Assembly: GCF_900890705.1 (NCBI RefSeq)
Contig: NZ_CAAHFH010000002.1
Span: 1-64,000 of the forward strand
Length of the DNA stretch: 64,000 bases
From: Pontiella sulfatireligans
GTDB lineage: Bacteria > Verrucomicrobiota > Kiritimatiellia > Kiritimatiellales > Pontiellaceae
Direction: 5' to 3'
Shown here: positions 47,271 to 56,640 of the stretch, piece by piece
How the letters are laid out: the number at the start of each line of letters is the position of its first letter
Numbering within the stretch: position 1 is the first letter of the stretch
The notes under the pieces: generated by a model
The model's database searches: none
What the model was told of the DNA's origin: nothing
The model's input: only the letters and a program-made list of their open reading frames with translations
Made by a program: the position numbers and the translations under genes

Positions 47271-49658
47271 TTATTGCCGCTCGATTTCCAGCTCGATGAA
47301 CTGCTTATTCTTGCCGGTCATATCGTAGTTATTCGTAACCGTCAGATAGTCGTCGATGACCGGGCCATTAACCTGACTGACGTATCCGTTGGTGCCCGGG
47401 GTTCCATTCACCAGATCCGTGGTATCGATCAGCTGATAGAGTACGCTGCTGTCGTTGGCCAGCTTGGCGTGGACATAGCTAAACGTCGAGCCGTCGTTGG
47501 ATAGGCCGGTCTGGCCGGTGTCCGCCGCATTGGTCGGATTGCCGTTGATGGCATATTCACCCAGATTGGAAAGTCCGTCGTCATCGTCGTCTCCCTCGGC
47601 GCCTTCCAGCAGGTTATACTGGAGCGCGAACGAATCGTAGCCGGCAGGCAGCGAGGTTGTGTCAAAGGCCCAGACCGTGGTGTAGCCGCCTAATGCATCG
47701 CCGAAATCCGCATACAGAATGCTGGTTCCATTGGTCCAGCTCGTGTCCCAGCTTTCGGTCAGCATGTTGGTCATTCCGTCAGACCAGATTACCAGTCCAT
47801 TGGTCACGAAACCCGTCACATCGGCAATCCGATCGCCTTTCCAACGGAAGGTACCGCCTTCGATGTGAATTTTCGCATCGTCCTGAAGTTGAACCGCCGA
47901 ACCAAACCCCCCTTCCACCTGCAACGTTCCGCCGAAGAGGTTGATGGTTTCAACACCCGCATCCGGAGCGGCCTGCCCCACAATCATGCCTCCGGTAAAT
48001 ATTTCTCCGCCATTCAGGTTAACCGTTCCGTTCCCGGATCCCGTTCCAACCCGGAGCGGGTTCCAGATACTATTGGCGATATCCAGCGTCAGCGTGCCGC
48101 CATTCATATTGAGCGTTCCGTTGCCGGTGAGCCCGACGAGAAACGTCTCGTGCTCATTGTCATAGGTTCCGTTAACGATGGATAGCGTCCCCGTGGAACC
48201 CGCGTTGTTTCCGCCAATGTAGGTTTTGTTCCCCACGGTAATATCGCCGTCAATAAGCTCGCAGATACCATTCCGGCCGGTACCGAATCGACCGAAATAG
48301 AGATCATTCACCACATTTACTGAACCGCCATCGACGGAAAGTACGCCCACACCTGTGGTGCCTGCGCTGCCCAAAACCATGGTGTTCGAAACGGTCAGGC
48401 TTCCGCCCGTGACTACCGAAACCGTGGCGGTGCTGTTGTGAGAAATTTCCATATCCAGCGCCTGCACTTGGGAAGGCACCGTTAAAACGCCACCGATGCT
48501 GTCATGCTTCGCAAGGTCGACCGAGGTCGGCACGGTGAGGATATCCCAGTTGTTGGATGTGGTATAGAGCCCGTCGCCACTAAGATTGTTGAATACATTG
48601 GTGGTCGGACCGTCCAGATCCGGCGGAAGTTGCGGCGGCGGAACAATAGTGGCCGTGTTGTAGGCCCAGACCGTCGAGAAACCAGGCACGGCATCGTTGT
48701 AATCCGCATAGAGAATGCTTTCTCCGTTGGTCCAGCTGTATTCCCAGGCACCCGTCAGCATATTGGTCATGCCGTTGGTCCAGGTAATGGAGCCGCCATC
48801 CACGAAATTGGTGATCGAGTCGAGCCGGTCGCCTTTCCATTGCAAAGCCCCGCCTTCAAAATGCATTTGAGCCGCATTGACCATTTCAACCGCACTGGCG
48901 TAGCCGCCCAGAACTTCCAGAGTACCGCCCAGCAGGTTAACGTCGCCACCGCCCGCGCCGCGGTCGATGTCGATTACCGTTGCCTTGATGGTACCGCCCG
49001 ACAGATTGACCGTACCCGCTCCGCCCGCTTCACCAACCTGAAAGGCCGAATTAGTCGCAATCAACGTTCCTCCGCTCATCTCCAGTTTTCCGGGTGAGTT
49101 TCTGCCAATAACGGTATTTGCCAAACTTTCATAGGAGCCGCCGGTCATCGAAAAGAGATTCTCGACCGTGCTGGCAGCATTGTTGCCCAGCCACAGGGCG
49201 TTGGTAACGGTTAAACTGCCGGAATTGACCTCCAGCGTGCTCACTCCGGTGGAGGTTGCGCCGACAATTATGTTTCTTGCAACCCGAACCTCGCCGCCAT
49301 CTACGCTGAATTTCCCTTTGGCTGCACCAAACGTACCGAATTTTAAATCCTGGGCAACATTCAATACACCGTTGCTAATGACCGACACGGAGGTTTCGTT
49401 ATTGTGGGCAATCAGCAAATCTTTGACCACCGCCGCCCCATTGACCAACAACGGATTATCGGGCGTCTTCACATGTTTAACCACATCCGTGGCATCGGGA
49501 ACCGGCAGAAGGGTCGTTCCCGTAGTATCCGCCCAGTTGGATGCCGTGCCCCACAAATGGTCGCCCGAGGCATCCCAGAAAAACTTATCAACGGCATGGC
49601 CGTTCATCGATGCAACCATCAGAGCCGCCAAACTCAGTATCATCGTATGTTTTTTCAT
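47271..49658 (-). CDS. Secreted protein with two beta-strand repeat domains and shared C-terminal module
   Basis: This is an exported protein of 795 residues with no recognisable catalytic domain. The signal peptide is MILSLAALMVASMNGHA. Two ~330-residue repeat domains follow, each opening with a WDASGDHLWGTASNW or NLSGDGLYTTSNNW motif, then Gly/Val/Asn-rich strands with GTLNMNGGTL, WNPLRVGTGSGNG, NLFGGTLQVEGGF and ending SWTNG.SILYADYND..GYTTVWA. This style is like autotransporter-associated beta-strand repeats and suggests an extended surface fibre or beta-solenoid. The C-terminus carries the Asp-rich module (GDDDDDGLSNLGEYAINGNPTN). AAGGAGG lies 8 nt before the ATG. Neighbours with the same domain flank it on both sides. 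Confidence 0.72.
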   Translation of the reverse strand: MKKHTMILSLAALMVASMNGHAVDKFFWDASGDHLWGTASNWADTTGTTLLPVPDATDVVKHVKTPDNPLLVNGAAVVKDLLIAHNNETSVSVISNGVLNVAQDLKFGTFGAAKGKFSVDGGEVRVARNIIVGATSTGVSTLEVNSGSLTVTNALWLGNNAASTVENLFSMTGGSYESLANTVIGRNSPGKLEMSGGTLIATNSAFQVGEAGGAGTVNLSGGTIKATVIDIDRGAGGGDVNLLGGTLEVLGGYASAVEMVNAAQMHFEGGALQWKGDRLDSITNFVDGGSITWTNGMTNMLTGAWEYSWTNGESILYADYNDAVPGFSTVWAYNTATIVPPPQLPPDLDGPTTNVFNNLSGDGLYTTSNNWDILTVPTSVDLAKHDSIGGVLTVPSQVQALDMEISHNSTATVSVVTGGSLTVSNTMVLGSAGTTGVGVLSVDGGSVNVVNDLYFGRFGTGRNGICELIDGDITVGNKTYIGGNNAGSTGTLSIVNGTYDNEHETFLVGLTGNGTLNMNGGTLTLDIANSIWNPLRVGTGSGNGTVNLNGGEIFTGGMIVGQAAPDAGVETINLFGGTLQVEGGFGSAVQLQDDAKIHIEGGTFRWKGDRIADVTGFVTNGLVIWSDGMTNMLTESWDTSWTNGTSILYADFGDALGGYTTVWAFDTTSLPAGYDSFALQYNLLEGAEGDDDDDGLSNLGEYAINGNPTNAADTGQTGLSNDGSTFSYVHAKLANDSSVLYQLIDTTDLVNGTPGTNGYVSQVNGPVIDDYLTVTNNYDMTGKNKQFIELEIERQ

Positions 49659-49679
49659 CTTTTCTTCCTCCTTGGTTAA

Positions 49680-50762
49680 TTAAATTTGCAGTAATCGACG
49701 AATAAACAGCATGCCGCCGCCCATCAAAGCAATCAGGCCCAGCGACGCCGGTTCCGGGATGGCTACGGCCCATACGGTGGTGTATCCGGCGTTGGCATCG
49801 TTGTAATCCGCATAGAGAACACTTGTGCCGTTCGTCCAGCTGGCATCCCAGTTGTCGGTCAACATGGCATCCATCCCGTTCTCCCAGCTCACGAAACCGC
49901 CGTCCACCAGATCGGTGAAACCATTGACTTGGTTCCCCTTCCAAATAAAAGTCCCCTCATCGAAGGCCATTTGTGCATCATCCTGCATGCCCACAGCGGC
50001 AGCGAAGGCGCCTTCCACCTGCAGGGTTCCGCCCAAGAGGTTGAGCGTGGCCGTTCCCGCAGCGTTCTGATCCATTAACATTCCGCCGGTTAAAATCGTC
50101 CCTCCATTGAGGTTGAGCGTGCCGTTCCCGGAACCGCTCCCGATTCTAAGGGCATTCCATACCACACCGGTATCTTCCTGCAGCTGGAGAACGCCGCCGT
50201 TCATGTTGAGCGTGCCTTCACCGCTCAGCCCCACATTGAAAATACCGCTCGTGTTGATGTAGTTTCCGCCGGAAATCGAGAGCTCGCCGGAGGCCGTCGC
50301 ATTGTTTCCCCCAATGGTGCTAGTCCCTCCGACCGTAATGCTTCCTGAATTGAGTTCGCCGATCCCATGGCGGGATCCGAACCGTCCAAACGTCATGGTA
50401 TTTCCCACATTTACCGCGCCACCATCCACCACCAGTTTCCCTGTGCCAGTGGTTCCCGCGTTGCCGACATCCATCCGGTCGCCGACGGTCAGGCTGCCGC
50501 CCGTTACGACCGAAATCGTGGCCGTACTGTTGTGCGATACATCCACGTCCGCCGCATAGGCCGCGCTGTCCACTGTTAGAACAACCCCTTTACTCGTATG
50601 CTTTGCCCAGTCGGAAGCCGTCGGAAGGCCGCCAATCCAGTTCGCCGGAGTAGACCAAAAACCGTCCCCGCCGCCGTTGTTGAACGTATTCGTCGTTGCA
50701 GCACCATTCATGGCCATAGCCATAAAACACACAACACCCCATCTCATCGCTCTTTTATACAT
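49680..50762 (-). CDS. PEP-CTERM protein with one beta-strand repeat domain
   Basis: This is an exported protein of about 360 residues. After a signal peptide (MRWGVVCFMAMAMNGA) a single copy of the repeat domain shared with the two genes downstream runs from GGGDGFWSTPANW to GYTTVWA. The end is a PEP-CTERM sorting signal: PEPASLGLIALMGGGMLFIRR, a Pro-Glu-Pro, a hydrophobic helix and two arginines. Such signals are cut by an exosortase (EpsH/XrtA type), encoded elsewhere, and go with exopolysaccharide export. ATG 50762 is preferred because GGAG lies 10 nt upstream; a longer frame runs to 50876, overlapping the kinase gene end. The next gene starts 21 bp after its stop. Confidence 0.82.
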   Translation of the reverse strand: MYKRAMRWGVVCFMAMAMNGAATTNTFNNGGGDGFWSTPANWIGGLPTASDWAKHTSKGVVLTVDSAAYAADVDVSHNSTATISVVTGGSLTVGDRMDVGNAGTTGTGKLVVDGGAVNVGNTMTFGRFGSRHGIGELNSGSITVGGTSTIGGNNATASGELSISGGNYINTSGIFNVGLSGEGTLNMNGGVLQLQEDTGVVWNALRIGSGSGNGTLNLNGGTILTGGMLMDQNAAGTATLNLLGGTLQVEGAFAAAVGMQDDAQMAFDEGTFIWKGNQVNGFTDLVDGGFVSWENGMDAMLTDNWDASWTNGTSVLYADYNDANAGYTTVWAVAIPEPASLGLIALMGGGMLFIRRLLQI

Positions 50763-50856
50763 GCTTCCCATTCTCCAGTAATTATTTTCCACTAGTATGG
50801 ATACAATTAGGTATACGAGCGAAACAGAGCGATCTACACAGAGGAATGAAAAAAAA

Positions 50857-52830
50857 CTAATCGAGGTTCTTTTCAACCACCTTAACGCGTGCAGGCAGGG
50901 GGTTGAGCTGCTCTTCCGATAATTGCCCGGGGGAGATGATCAGCTGCGTCAGATGCACAAAGCGCTTCAGCGGCCAGAGTTTGGTCATCGGAGTTCCGCG
51001 AATATCAAGGGTTTCGACGGCGGTATCAATTTCCTTCCAAAGCTCTTCGACCTCCGAGCCGCTCAAATCAAGCGTTCGCGGATTGAGGCCGATCAAAACG
51101 GATTTCTGAGTCGAGACCCTCCACAGTCCTTTTCCGCCCATGCGCAGGCGGCTTGCCACCGCGTCGTATTCAAACCAGCCGTCGGTCCAATCCGGGTTGA
51201 TCAGCTGCAAATAGACCTCCAGAATTTCCGCCCGCTCTTCCAGATCGAACCGCTGCCGCTGGTCCTGAAGCAAGATGCTCAACATCAAGGGTTCATGAAT
51301 GTGTACACGCTGCAGGATATCAACCACCTGCGGAGCCGACAGCTTTTCATCATCCACCTTGATCCCGGCATAAATGCGGGTCGTTTCACAAACGTCGTCC
51401 TTCCGATGCATCCCCCGCTCGATATAGGGCAGCGCCGCGTTGAACTGCTGGAGAATGAAATAGTGAACACCCAGTTCCCGGAGCAAAAACTCATTGGCGG
51501 GATCATTCTCCAGCGCGGCCAGCAAAATGGCTTCGGCCCGTTTCTGATCGCCATGAAACTGGTAGCGCTCGGCCAGCGCCGCAATCGACTCCGCATTTTT
51601 AAAACTCATTTTTTCGAGATCGCTCTGGCCGGCTTCGTAGAGCGCCAGCGTGTTTTCCGCAGCTCGCCGCGCCTCGCTCACTTTCCAGAACGATCCCACC
51701 GCTCCAGCCACGATGACCAGCACGGAACCAAAGAGAGTCAGGCAAAAGCGGCGGTTGCGGCGATAGAACAAGCTCAACTGCTTCAGCACCCGGGCGTTTT
51801 CGGCCTGCGTGGCAAATCCAGTTAGATAGCGATGAACCTCCGTGCGCAACGCATCAACCGAGCCGTAGCGTTGCGCGGGGTTGGTCGCCAGCGCCTTCAT
51901 CACCACTGCGCTGAGGCTTTTGGGAATCTCCCGCTCCGGCGTCCGTTCGGTTGGCGAAACAATGGCACCGTCCTTTGTACGCTTCAGTATTTCCTCGTCA
52001 TCGCCGGTGAGGGGCCTCAAGAGCGTCAGCAGCGAATAGAGGATGCAGCCCAGCCCGTAGATATCGGTTCGGGCATCCAACTCCATGTCTTCCGCCAGCT
52101 GTTCCGGCGCCATATAGCCAAGCGTCCCTTTAATCTGGCCGAACAAGTTCGTTGACCCCAGCAGATCGGGATTGAACAGCATGCGGTCCAGCTCCTGCAG
52201 ATCGTCGCCGCCCAGCACCCGGCCCAGCCCCCAGTCGCATACCAGCACCTGGCCATATTCGCCGATCTGGACATTGGCCGGCTTTAGATCGAGATGCAAA
52301 ACATGAAGCGAGTGGGCATACGAAACGGCATCGCACACCTTGATAAAAATTTGCAGCAGGGCTTCCAACGGATAGCGCGCCTGCATTTTTCGGTCTCCGG
52401 CATGAAGCTTTTCAATCAGCTCCCGCAACGAATCCCCTTGCTTCAGATCCATCGTAAAATAGGGCTGCCCCGGCGTTTTCACACCCACATCGTGGATCGT
52501 CATAATGTTGGGATGGTCGAGCAACGCAGTCAGCCAGGCCTCATGGATAAAGGGATCGCGCAAATCCTCCGGCGCATCATCGCGCAGCATCGCCATGGCC
52601 AACGGCCGCTTGGCGCGCGCGTCGTAGACCTTGAAGATCCGCTTCATGCCGCCCTCGGCAATCAGCTCGGCGGATTGGTAGCGCTGCGTCACCTGCGAAA
52701 GGCTATGCAATGATGGATTGATTTCCTTTTCACCCATCTCATCATACTTTTCCGCCATAAAGTACAGCGTTTCCAGCCGCTCCTCGGCCGAATCCCCTGC
52801 AAAGCGATCCTGTTCCGGTGTCTTTTTCAT
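50857..52830 (-). CDS. Membrane Ser/Thr protein kinase-like protein with unusual active site
   Basis: This 657-residue protein has a cytoplasmic Ser/Thr kinase domain (~50-340), one membrane segment (FCLTLFGSVLVIVAGAVGSF, ~365) and an outer part with TPR-like helices and a leucine-rich end. Kinase motifs are altered: the Gly loop is IAEGGMKRIF, the VAIK lysine is Ala80 (LAMAML), HRD is HLD (Asp181, with Lys183 and Asn186 kept) and DFG is DWG (Asp199). GTLGYMAPEQL is normal. It may be weakly active or a pseudokinase. Its ATG overlaps the sigma factor stop by one base (TGATG), so the two are translated together. Paired ECF sigma/kinase genes are known in Planctomycetes and relatives. Confidence 0.88.
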   Translation of the reverse strand: MKKTPEQDRFAGDSAEERLETLYFMAEKYDEMGEKEINPSLHSLSQVTQRYQSAELIAEGGMKRIFKVYDARAKRPLAMAMLRDDAPEDLRDPFIHEAWLTALLDHPNIMTIHDVGVKTPGQPYFTMDLKQGDSLRELIEKLHAGDRKMQARYPLEALLQIFIKVCDAVSYAHSLHVLHLDLKPANVQIGEYGQVLVCDWGLGRVLGGDDLQELDRMLFNPDLLGSTNLFGQIKGTLGYMAPEQLAEDMELDARTDIYGLGCILYSLLTLLRPLTGDDEEILKRTKDGAIVSPTERTPEREIPKSLSAVVMKALATNPAQRYGSVDALRTEVHRYLTGFATQAENARVLKQLSLFYRRNRRFCLTLFGSVLVIVAGAVGSFWKVSEARRAAENTLALYEAGQSDLEKMSFKNAESIAALAERYQFHGDQKRAEAILLAALENDPANEFLLRELGVHYFILQQFNAALPYIERGMHRKDDVCETTRIYAGIKVDDEKLSAPQVVDILQRVHIHEPLMLSILLQDQRQRFDLEERAEILEVYLQLINPDWTDGWFEYDAVASRLRMGGKGLWRVSTQKSVLIGLNPRTLDLSGSEVEELWKEIDTAVETLDIRGTPMTKLWPLKRFVHLTQLIISPGQLSEEQLNPLPARVKVVEKNLD

Positions 52831-53387
52831 CAACCTTCCAACTGCTCCATCAGAGCATGGACTTCTTTAATGTAGCGCGCCTTGACGCGGTTCCGCAGCG
52901 TATAAACCGACGTCGTCTTCAGCTTCAGCTGCTTCGCGATCTCCTCCGTGGACTTCCCGTCCAAGCTCAACGCGAACACATTAACCGCTTCCCCCGAAAA
53001 CACCTTGCACATGCGTTCCATCGCCAGGCCGGTCAAATAGATGATCCATTCCTTTTCGATCATCGCCTCCACCTCGGTCGCGGGGGTTTCGCGCAAGTGG
53101 TTCGCAATTTCCTGCTCCTTTGCCATTGCAGTGGATCGACGTTTTTCGCGGGCAAAATAATCCCACACCGCATTGCGCACCACCCGCGCCAGCCAGGTAC
53201 GGAAACCAGACTGGCTCCGGTCATAGGTTTTGAGGCTCTTCCACAGTTTGATCAGAACCTCCTGCACCAAATCATGGAAATCGTCGGCATTGATGCTCAT
53301 GCGGTGCAGCAGGTGGAAGATAAACTTTTCGTAATACTTCACGAACTCCGCCCACGCCTCTTCGTCGGTTGGATCCTTCGCCCGCAT
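52830..53387 (-). CDS. ECF-type RNA polymerase sigma factor
   Basis: This is a 185-residue group IV sigma factor. Region 2 is seen as YYEKFIFHLLHRMSINADDFHDLVQEVLIKLWKSL, with the DLVQEV-LW core that binds RNA polymerase, followed by FRTWLARVVRNAVWDYFAREKRR. Region 4 is the C-terminal helix-turn-helix (KSTEEIAKQLKLKTTSVYTLRNRVKARY). The two are joined by a longer linker than usual. No anti-sigma factor gene adjoins; instead a membrane kinase is translationally coupled downstream, suggesting control by phosphorylation. The target genes are unknown; the adjacent PEP-CTERM and repeat-domain genes are candidates. Only ATG 53387 is available in frame before an upstream stop. Confidence 0.92.
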   Translation of the reverse strand: MRAKDPTDEEAWAEFVKYYEKFIFHLLHRMSINADDFHDLVQEVLIKLWKSLKTYDRSQSGFRTWLARVVRNAVWDYFAREKRRSTAMAKEQEIANHLRETPATEVEAMIEKEWIIYLTGLAMERMCKVFSGEAVNVFALSLDGKSTEEIAKQLKLKTTSVYTLRNRVKARYIKEVHALMEQLEG

Positions 53388-53433
53388 CAGCAGCGACTGC
53401 CGCGTTTTCTACTCTTCGCTCAAACTCTCTCCT

Positions 53434-54582
53434 TCACATCGATTGTAAGACCGTAACACACCGATCAATGATGCCATCTACATCCTTAATGGAAAAGGTT
53501 GCGCCAACCTGGATCAGATCCGATGTAGTGATGCCGGACCATTTTCCATTAATGCCCAACGCGTGCTCATCGAGTTCGGGAGTCGGGGTCAGGTCGTATG
53601 CGGGCGACAACTGCCACTGGTTGGCCGACGTCATCAGAAATGCGTGGTTGCGCACATGGTCATCGCGATTGCCGCTCAGCACATTGAAGACCATGCGCCG
53701 GAACATTTCTTCGACCTCGCGGTAGTCGCGCGTCAAAGCCGACACCACCCGCAGCAACTCTTCATAGCTCGCTCCGTAACGGACAGGCAACTTATGGGCC
53801 ACACCGCTGAAGGAGTGCGTATGAAGCCTACTTCCTTCGCAACGGTCAAAGCGCTCAATCAAAAGATGGGCATACGAATGCCCCTCATCGTCCATTCCTT
53901 CCAGCAACCAGTGACGGGGCGTGCGGATTCCAGCCTCCCGGGCCTGACCGAGCATCACGGCCTCCTGTCGGCAAACCGTTTCTTTTCCCTGCGGCATGGC
54001 CACGCCCAAATCGAGCTTAAGCAGACAAGGGATACAGCCTTCCGGCAGGCGCTGCGAACCCACCACGATCCGTTTTTCCTCCGGGTTCCAGCCCACACAA
54101 AGCTTGGGATAGCGCCCGCCGGGATTAGAGCCCGCCTGCTGCATGATTTTCGAGCCGGGCAATCCCCCCTCGGCCATCTGCAAAATCTGTCGTGAAAAAT
54201 GGACGGCCTTCTTGAGCGATCCGATTTCGTAGGCATCCTCCGACTCCGCCGGGTGATAGCTTAACGCCCCCAGTCCGCCTTCGCCAACAAGCGCTAACCG
54301 CTTCAGCATCGAAACCCGAACCGGATCAATCCCGGCCTCGCGCAAACGCCGGTCCATGATGGTTCGCCCCCAATAATCAGGCAATGAATCGGCACAGAGC
54401 CCAGGCAAGCCACCCTCGAACGGGCTCTTGACTTCAATGACACCAGACTGCAATGGAAGATAGAACGGCGACAGCTCCGTGCCCGAACGAAGAAATTGCT
54501 CGTCGTATTGGAACAACATCTTTCCAGTATCATCGTTCAACACACCAACCACGGCATCCAGGCATCGGACTTCCAGCCTCAT
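53434..54582 (-). CDS. hipA: HipA-family serine/threonine kinase toxin
   Basis: This is a HipA-like kinase of 382 residues, the toxin half of a HipBA pair; in E. coli HipA phosphorylates glutamyl-tRNA synthetase and promotes dormancy. The N-subdomain has GELSPFYLPL-type sequence (GTELSPFYLPL) and FEGGLPGLCADSLPDYWG. The ATP loop is seen as GSNPGGRYPK, the catalytic loop as NVLSGNRDDHVRNHAFLM and the metal-binding Asp in LSPAYDLTPTPE. Length is a little short of the 440-residue E. coli protein but usual for family members. Its ATG overlaps the hipB stop by 4 bp (ATGA). Confidence 0.93.
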   Translation of the reverse strand: MRLEVRCLDAVVGVLNDDTGKMLFQYDEQFLRSGTELSPFYLPLQSGVIEVKSPFEGGLPGLCADSLPDYWGRTIMDRRLREAGIDPVRVSMLKRLALVGEGGLGALSYHPAESEDAYEIGSLKKAVHFSRQILQMAEGGLPGSKIMQQAGSNPGGRYPKLCVGWNPEEKRIVVGSQRLPEGCIPCLLKLDLGVAMPQGKETVCRQEAVMLGQAREAGIRTPRHWLLEGMDDEGHSYAHLLIERFDRCEGSRLHTHSFSGVAHKLPVRYGASYEELLRVVSALTRDYREVEEMFRRMVFNVLSGNRDDHVRNHAFLMTSANQWQLSPAYDLTPTPELDEHALGINGKWSGITTSDLIQVGATFSIKDVDGIIDRCVTVLQSM

Positions 54583-54875
54583 GACTTCCTCGCCCGCTTG
54601 CGCTTTGGAGCAATCGAATCAAGCTCCTTCAAATCCCGCAGCGGTGGCGGCTGAAGCAGCAACTCCAAATCTCCCATGCGATTAAGCGCATGAACCACAG
54701 CGACAAAGCGCTCCAGCGAAATCTGGTTTTCCTGCTCAAACCGGCGATAGGTGCGCAACGAAATTCCGGCCCGCGCAGCCACCTCCTGCTGGGTCATGTT
54801 TTGCGACAACCGAACCTCCCGGCATCGCGCCACCAACTCACCCGTAACTTCAGAATTTGTCTTAAGTGCCCACAT
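54579..54875 (-). CDS. hipB: HipB-like antitoxin, HTH (Xre) regulator
   Basis: This 98-residue protein has an Xre-type helix-turn-helix (MTQQEVAARAGISLRTYRRFEQENQISL at ~28-55), as in HipB antitoxins that bind HipA and repress their own operon. The tail is basic (PKRKRARKS). The gene lies first in a two-gene operon with 4 bp overlap to hipA. The upstream AT-rich gap 54876-54965 (ACTTATATAACG, TTGGACATTAATA) should hold the promoter and operator. In many HipB proteins this part also supports dimer formation. Confidence 0.88.
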   Translation of the reverse strand: MWALKTNSEVTGELVARCREVRLSQNMTQQEVAARAGISLRTYRRFEQENQISLERFVAVVHALNRMGDLELLLQPPPLRDLKELDSIAPKRKRARKS

Positions 54876-54965
54876 AATGTTCCTTAACCAATAAAACAGA
54901 ACTTATATAACGCTATTTGGACATTAATAAAAGAAAAAACTTCGTACCATTAAGCGGGAGCGCAA

Positions 54966-56564
54966 TTACACTTCTCCCACCCGAATGACACGCACAAATG
55001 AAATGACTGCCTCGACTTCCAAACCTCGGAAAACAATATCGTATTCCATGTTCTTGGCGGAAAAGACGGCGTTTTTCAGGAAGTACGTGGCGGTTTTCAG
55101 CTTGCCGGAACCCGTCAGCTTGATGGTGCGTTTTTGCCGACCGGCGCTCATCTGAACCTTGCCTTTTCCGATATCAAAGTAGGTAATCTTGATCGCCACA
55201 TCGACGGGCTTTCCGCCACACCAGCGGTCATCGATGGCGAGGCCAATGCGCTTGCCGGAGCGGGCGATATAATCGTAGCTGCGGTTCTTTTCCACCATCC
55301 ACATTTTGATGGGGTGTTCGATCTGGACGGCGGGTTCGGTTTCGAAGCCATCAGAGTCGCGCTGATAGAGCCAGCGCTCCCAGTTTTTGGCGGCGCCATA
55401 TTTCCGCAGATAACTCTCGCGCATGAAACACCAGATATCCGGCGTATCCTCAACGGTGCGCCCCAACTCCAGCGCCACGAAGGGCAGCAGTTCGGGGACG
55501 ATCGTATCCTTGTTGTGCACATAGGAACAGCGCATCTGCAACAGGCGCAGGTTGGCGCAGAAATAGCGATAGGCAAAACTGTCGGTGGTTTTACCGAAAC
55601 GGAACCCGCGCTCAGCGGTCGCCCACGCTTCTTCATACTCCTCATTCACTTCGCCATGGAATGGATTCCGACGCAGCACCGGCGAGTTTTCATCGACGAC
55701 CACATACCCGTTTTCATCAATCGTCTGGCCAATATTTTCATCCGGAAGCGTGTAGAGATACATCTCCACAAAGCCGCGCCGCACGCCGAAGCCCTTTTTA
55801 AAACCGTACTCGCTCGGCCCGCCCATGAACACCCGGTTTTCCAACCCCTGGAAAGCGAGCCCCCAGGCATCGAGCCGCTCAATCACATGCGGATCGCCGT
55901 CCGGCCCGATGCCCTCGTCGCCAAACGATGGCGAAGCATAGCCGACATACGCCGCCCGCAGCATCTGCGGGATGCCGCTCTTTCCGAACGACTCGATCAG
56001 CGCGATATAGCGCTTGTGGAATTCGGGATGCGACACCTCGTAGTTTTCGTTGTTCGCTCCTTCTTTTTCTACATGGGAAGGAATGTCGTATTTTTCCAGC
56101 CAGCGCGGCGCGGCGCCTTTTTCCCGCGAATAACTTCCATTCTTCCCCATCGCCTTCGCTGATGTAAGAATACGCAGAACCGAATCGCTGCCCTGCGCCC
56201 GGGTTTCTTCTATGCGTGCCTTTACGAGATCCCAGCGGTAGACGCCTTCCTCAGGCTCAATGTCGCGCCAGTTAATCCAATGCAGCGTGACGGCGTTTAC
56301 CGGGAAATGGGTCTCAATCTTCTGAATCGGTTTGTTCAGCCCGATCATGCGTTGCAACCCCATTAAAGAGTTTGGTGCAGGCTGCACCTCCGTTGGCATC
56401 GACCAATCCCACCCATCGATCACATCATCCGTCGTGCGCCACGCCTGAGGCTGGATTTCAGACAGCGGCGTCTTGGCATACTCCGGCCAATACGGCCACG
56501 CTTCCGGTGGCGATGCCAAAACCGGAAGCGCGAATCCCCAGAACAACAGAACAGTCCAATTCAT
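54966..56564 (-). CDS. Secreted GH-A-clan-like protein, paralogue of the 28505 gene
   Basis: This is an exported protein of about 532 residues with the same layout as the gene at 28505: signal peptide (WTVLLFWGFALPVLA), the shared phrase WPYWPEYAKTPLSEIQPQAW, a GH-A-like barrel (HWINWRDIEPEEGVYRWDLVKARIEE), YVGYASPSFGDEGIG and a C-terminal sandwich (IDDRWCGGKPVDVAIKITYFDIG). Family and substrate are unassigned. ATG 56564 begins the signal peptide; a GTG at 56570 is possible and neither has a strong ribosome-binding site. It follows the GH27 gene at 56641 by about 75 bp and likely shares its transcript. Confidence 0.6.
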   Translation of the reverse strand: MNWTVLLFWGFALPVLASPPEAWPYWPEYAKTPLSEIQPQAWRTTDDVIDGWDWSMPTEVQPAPNSLMGLQRMIGLNKPIQKIETHFPVNAVTLHWINWRDIEPEEGVYRWDLVKARIEETRAQGSDSVLRILTSAKAMGKNGSYSREKGAAPRWLEKYDIPSHVEKEGANNENYEVSHPEFHKRYIALIESFGKSGIPQMLRAAYVGYASPSFGDEGIGPDGDPHVIERLDAWGLAFQGLENRVFMGGPSEYGFKKGFGVRRGFVEMYLYTLPDENIGQTIDENGYVVVDENSPVLRRNPFHGEVNEEYEEAWATAERGFRFGKTTDSFAYRYFCANLRLLQMRCSYVHNKDTIVPELLPFVALELGRTVEDTPDIWCFMRESYLRKYGAAKNWERWLYQRDSDGFETEPAVQIEHPIKMWMVEKNRSYDYIARSGKRIGLAIDDRWCGGKPVDVAIKITYFDIGKGKVQMSAGRQKRTIKLTGSGKLKTATYFLKNAVFSAKNMEYDIVFRGLEVEAVISFVRVIRVGEV

Positions 56565-56640
56565 AAACACCCGCTCGTAAACTCGCTTAAGGCACTAAGA
56601 ACACCAAGGAAGATTCTTCATGAACTTCGTGCCTTTGTGT

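Noticed and set aside
50763..50876. Longer N-terminus for the PEP-CTERM protein
   Set aside because: It would overlap the kinase gene end and put the signal peptide 40 residues in; a ribosome-binding site fits ATG 50762.
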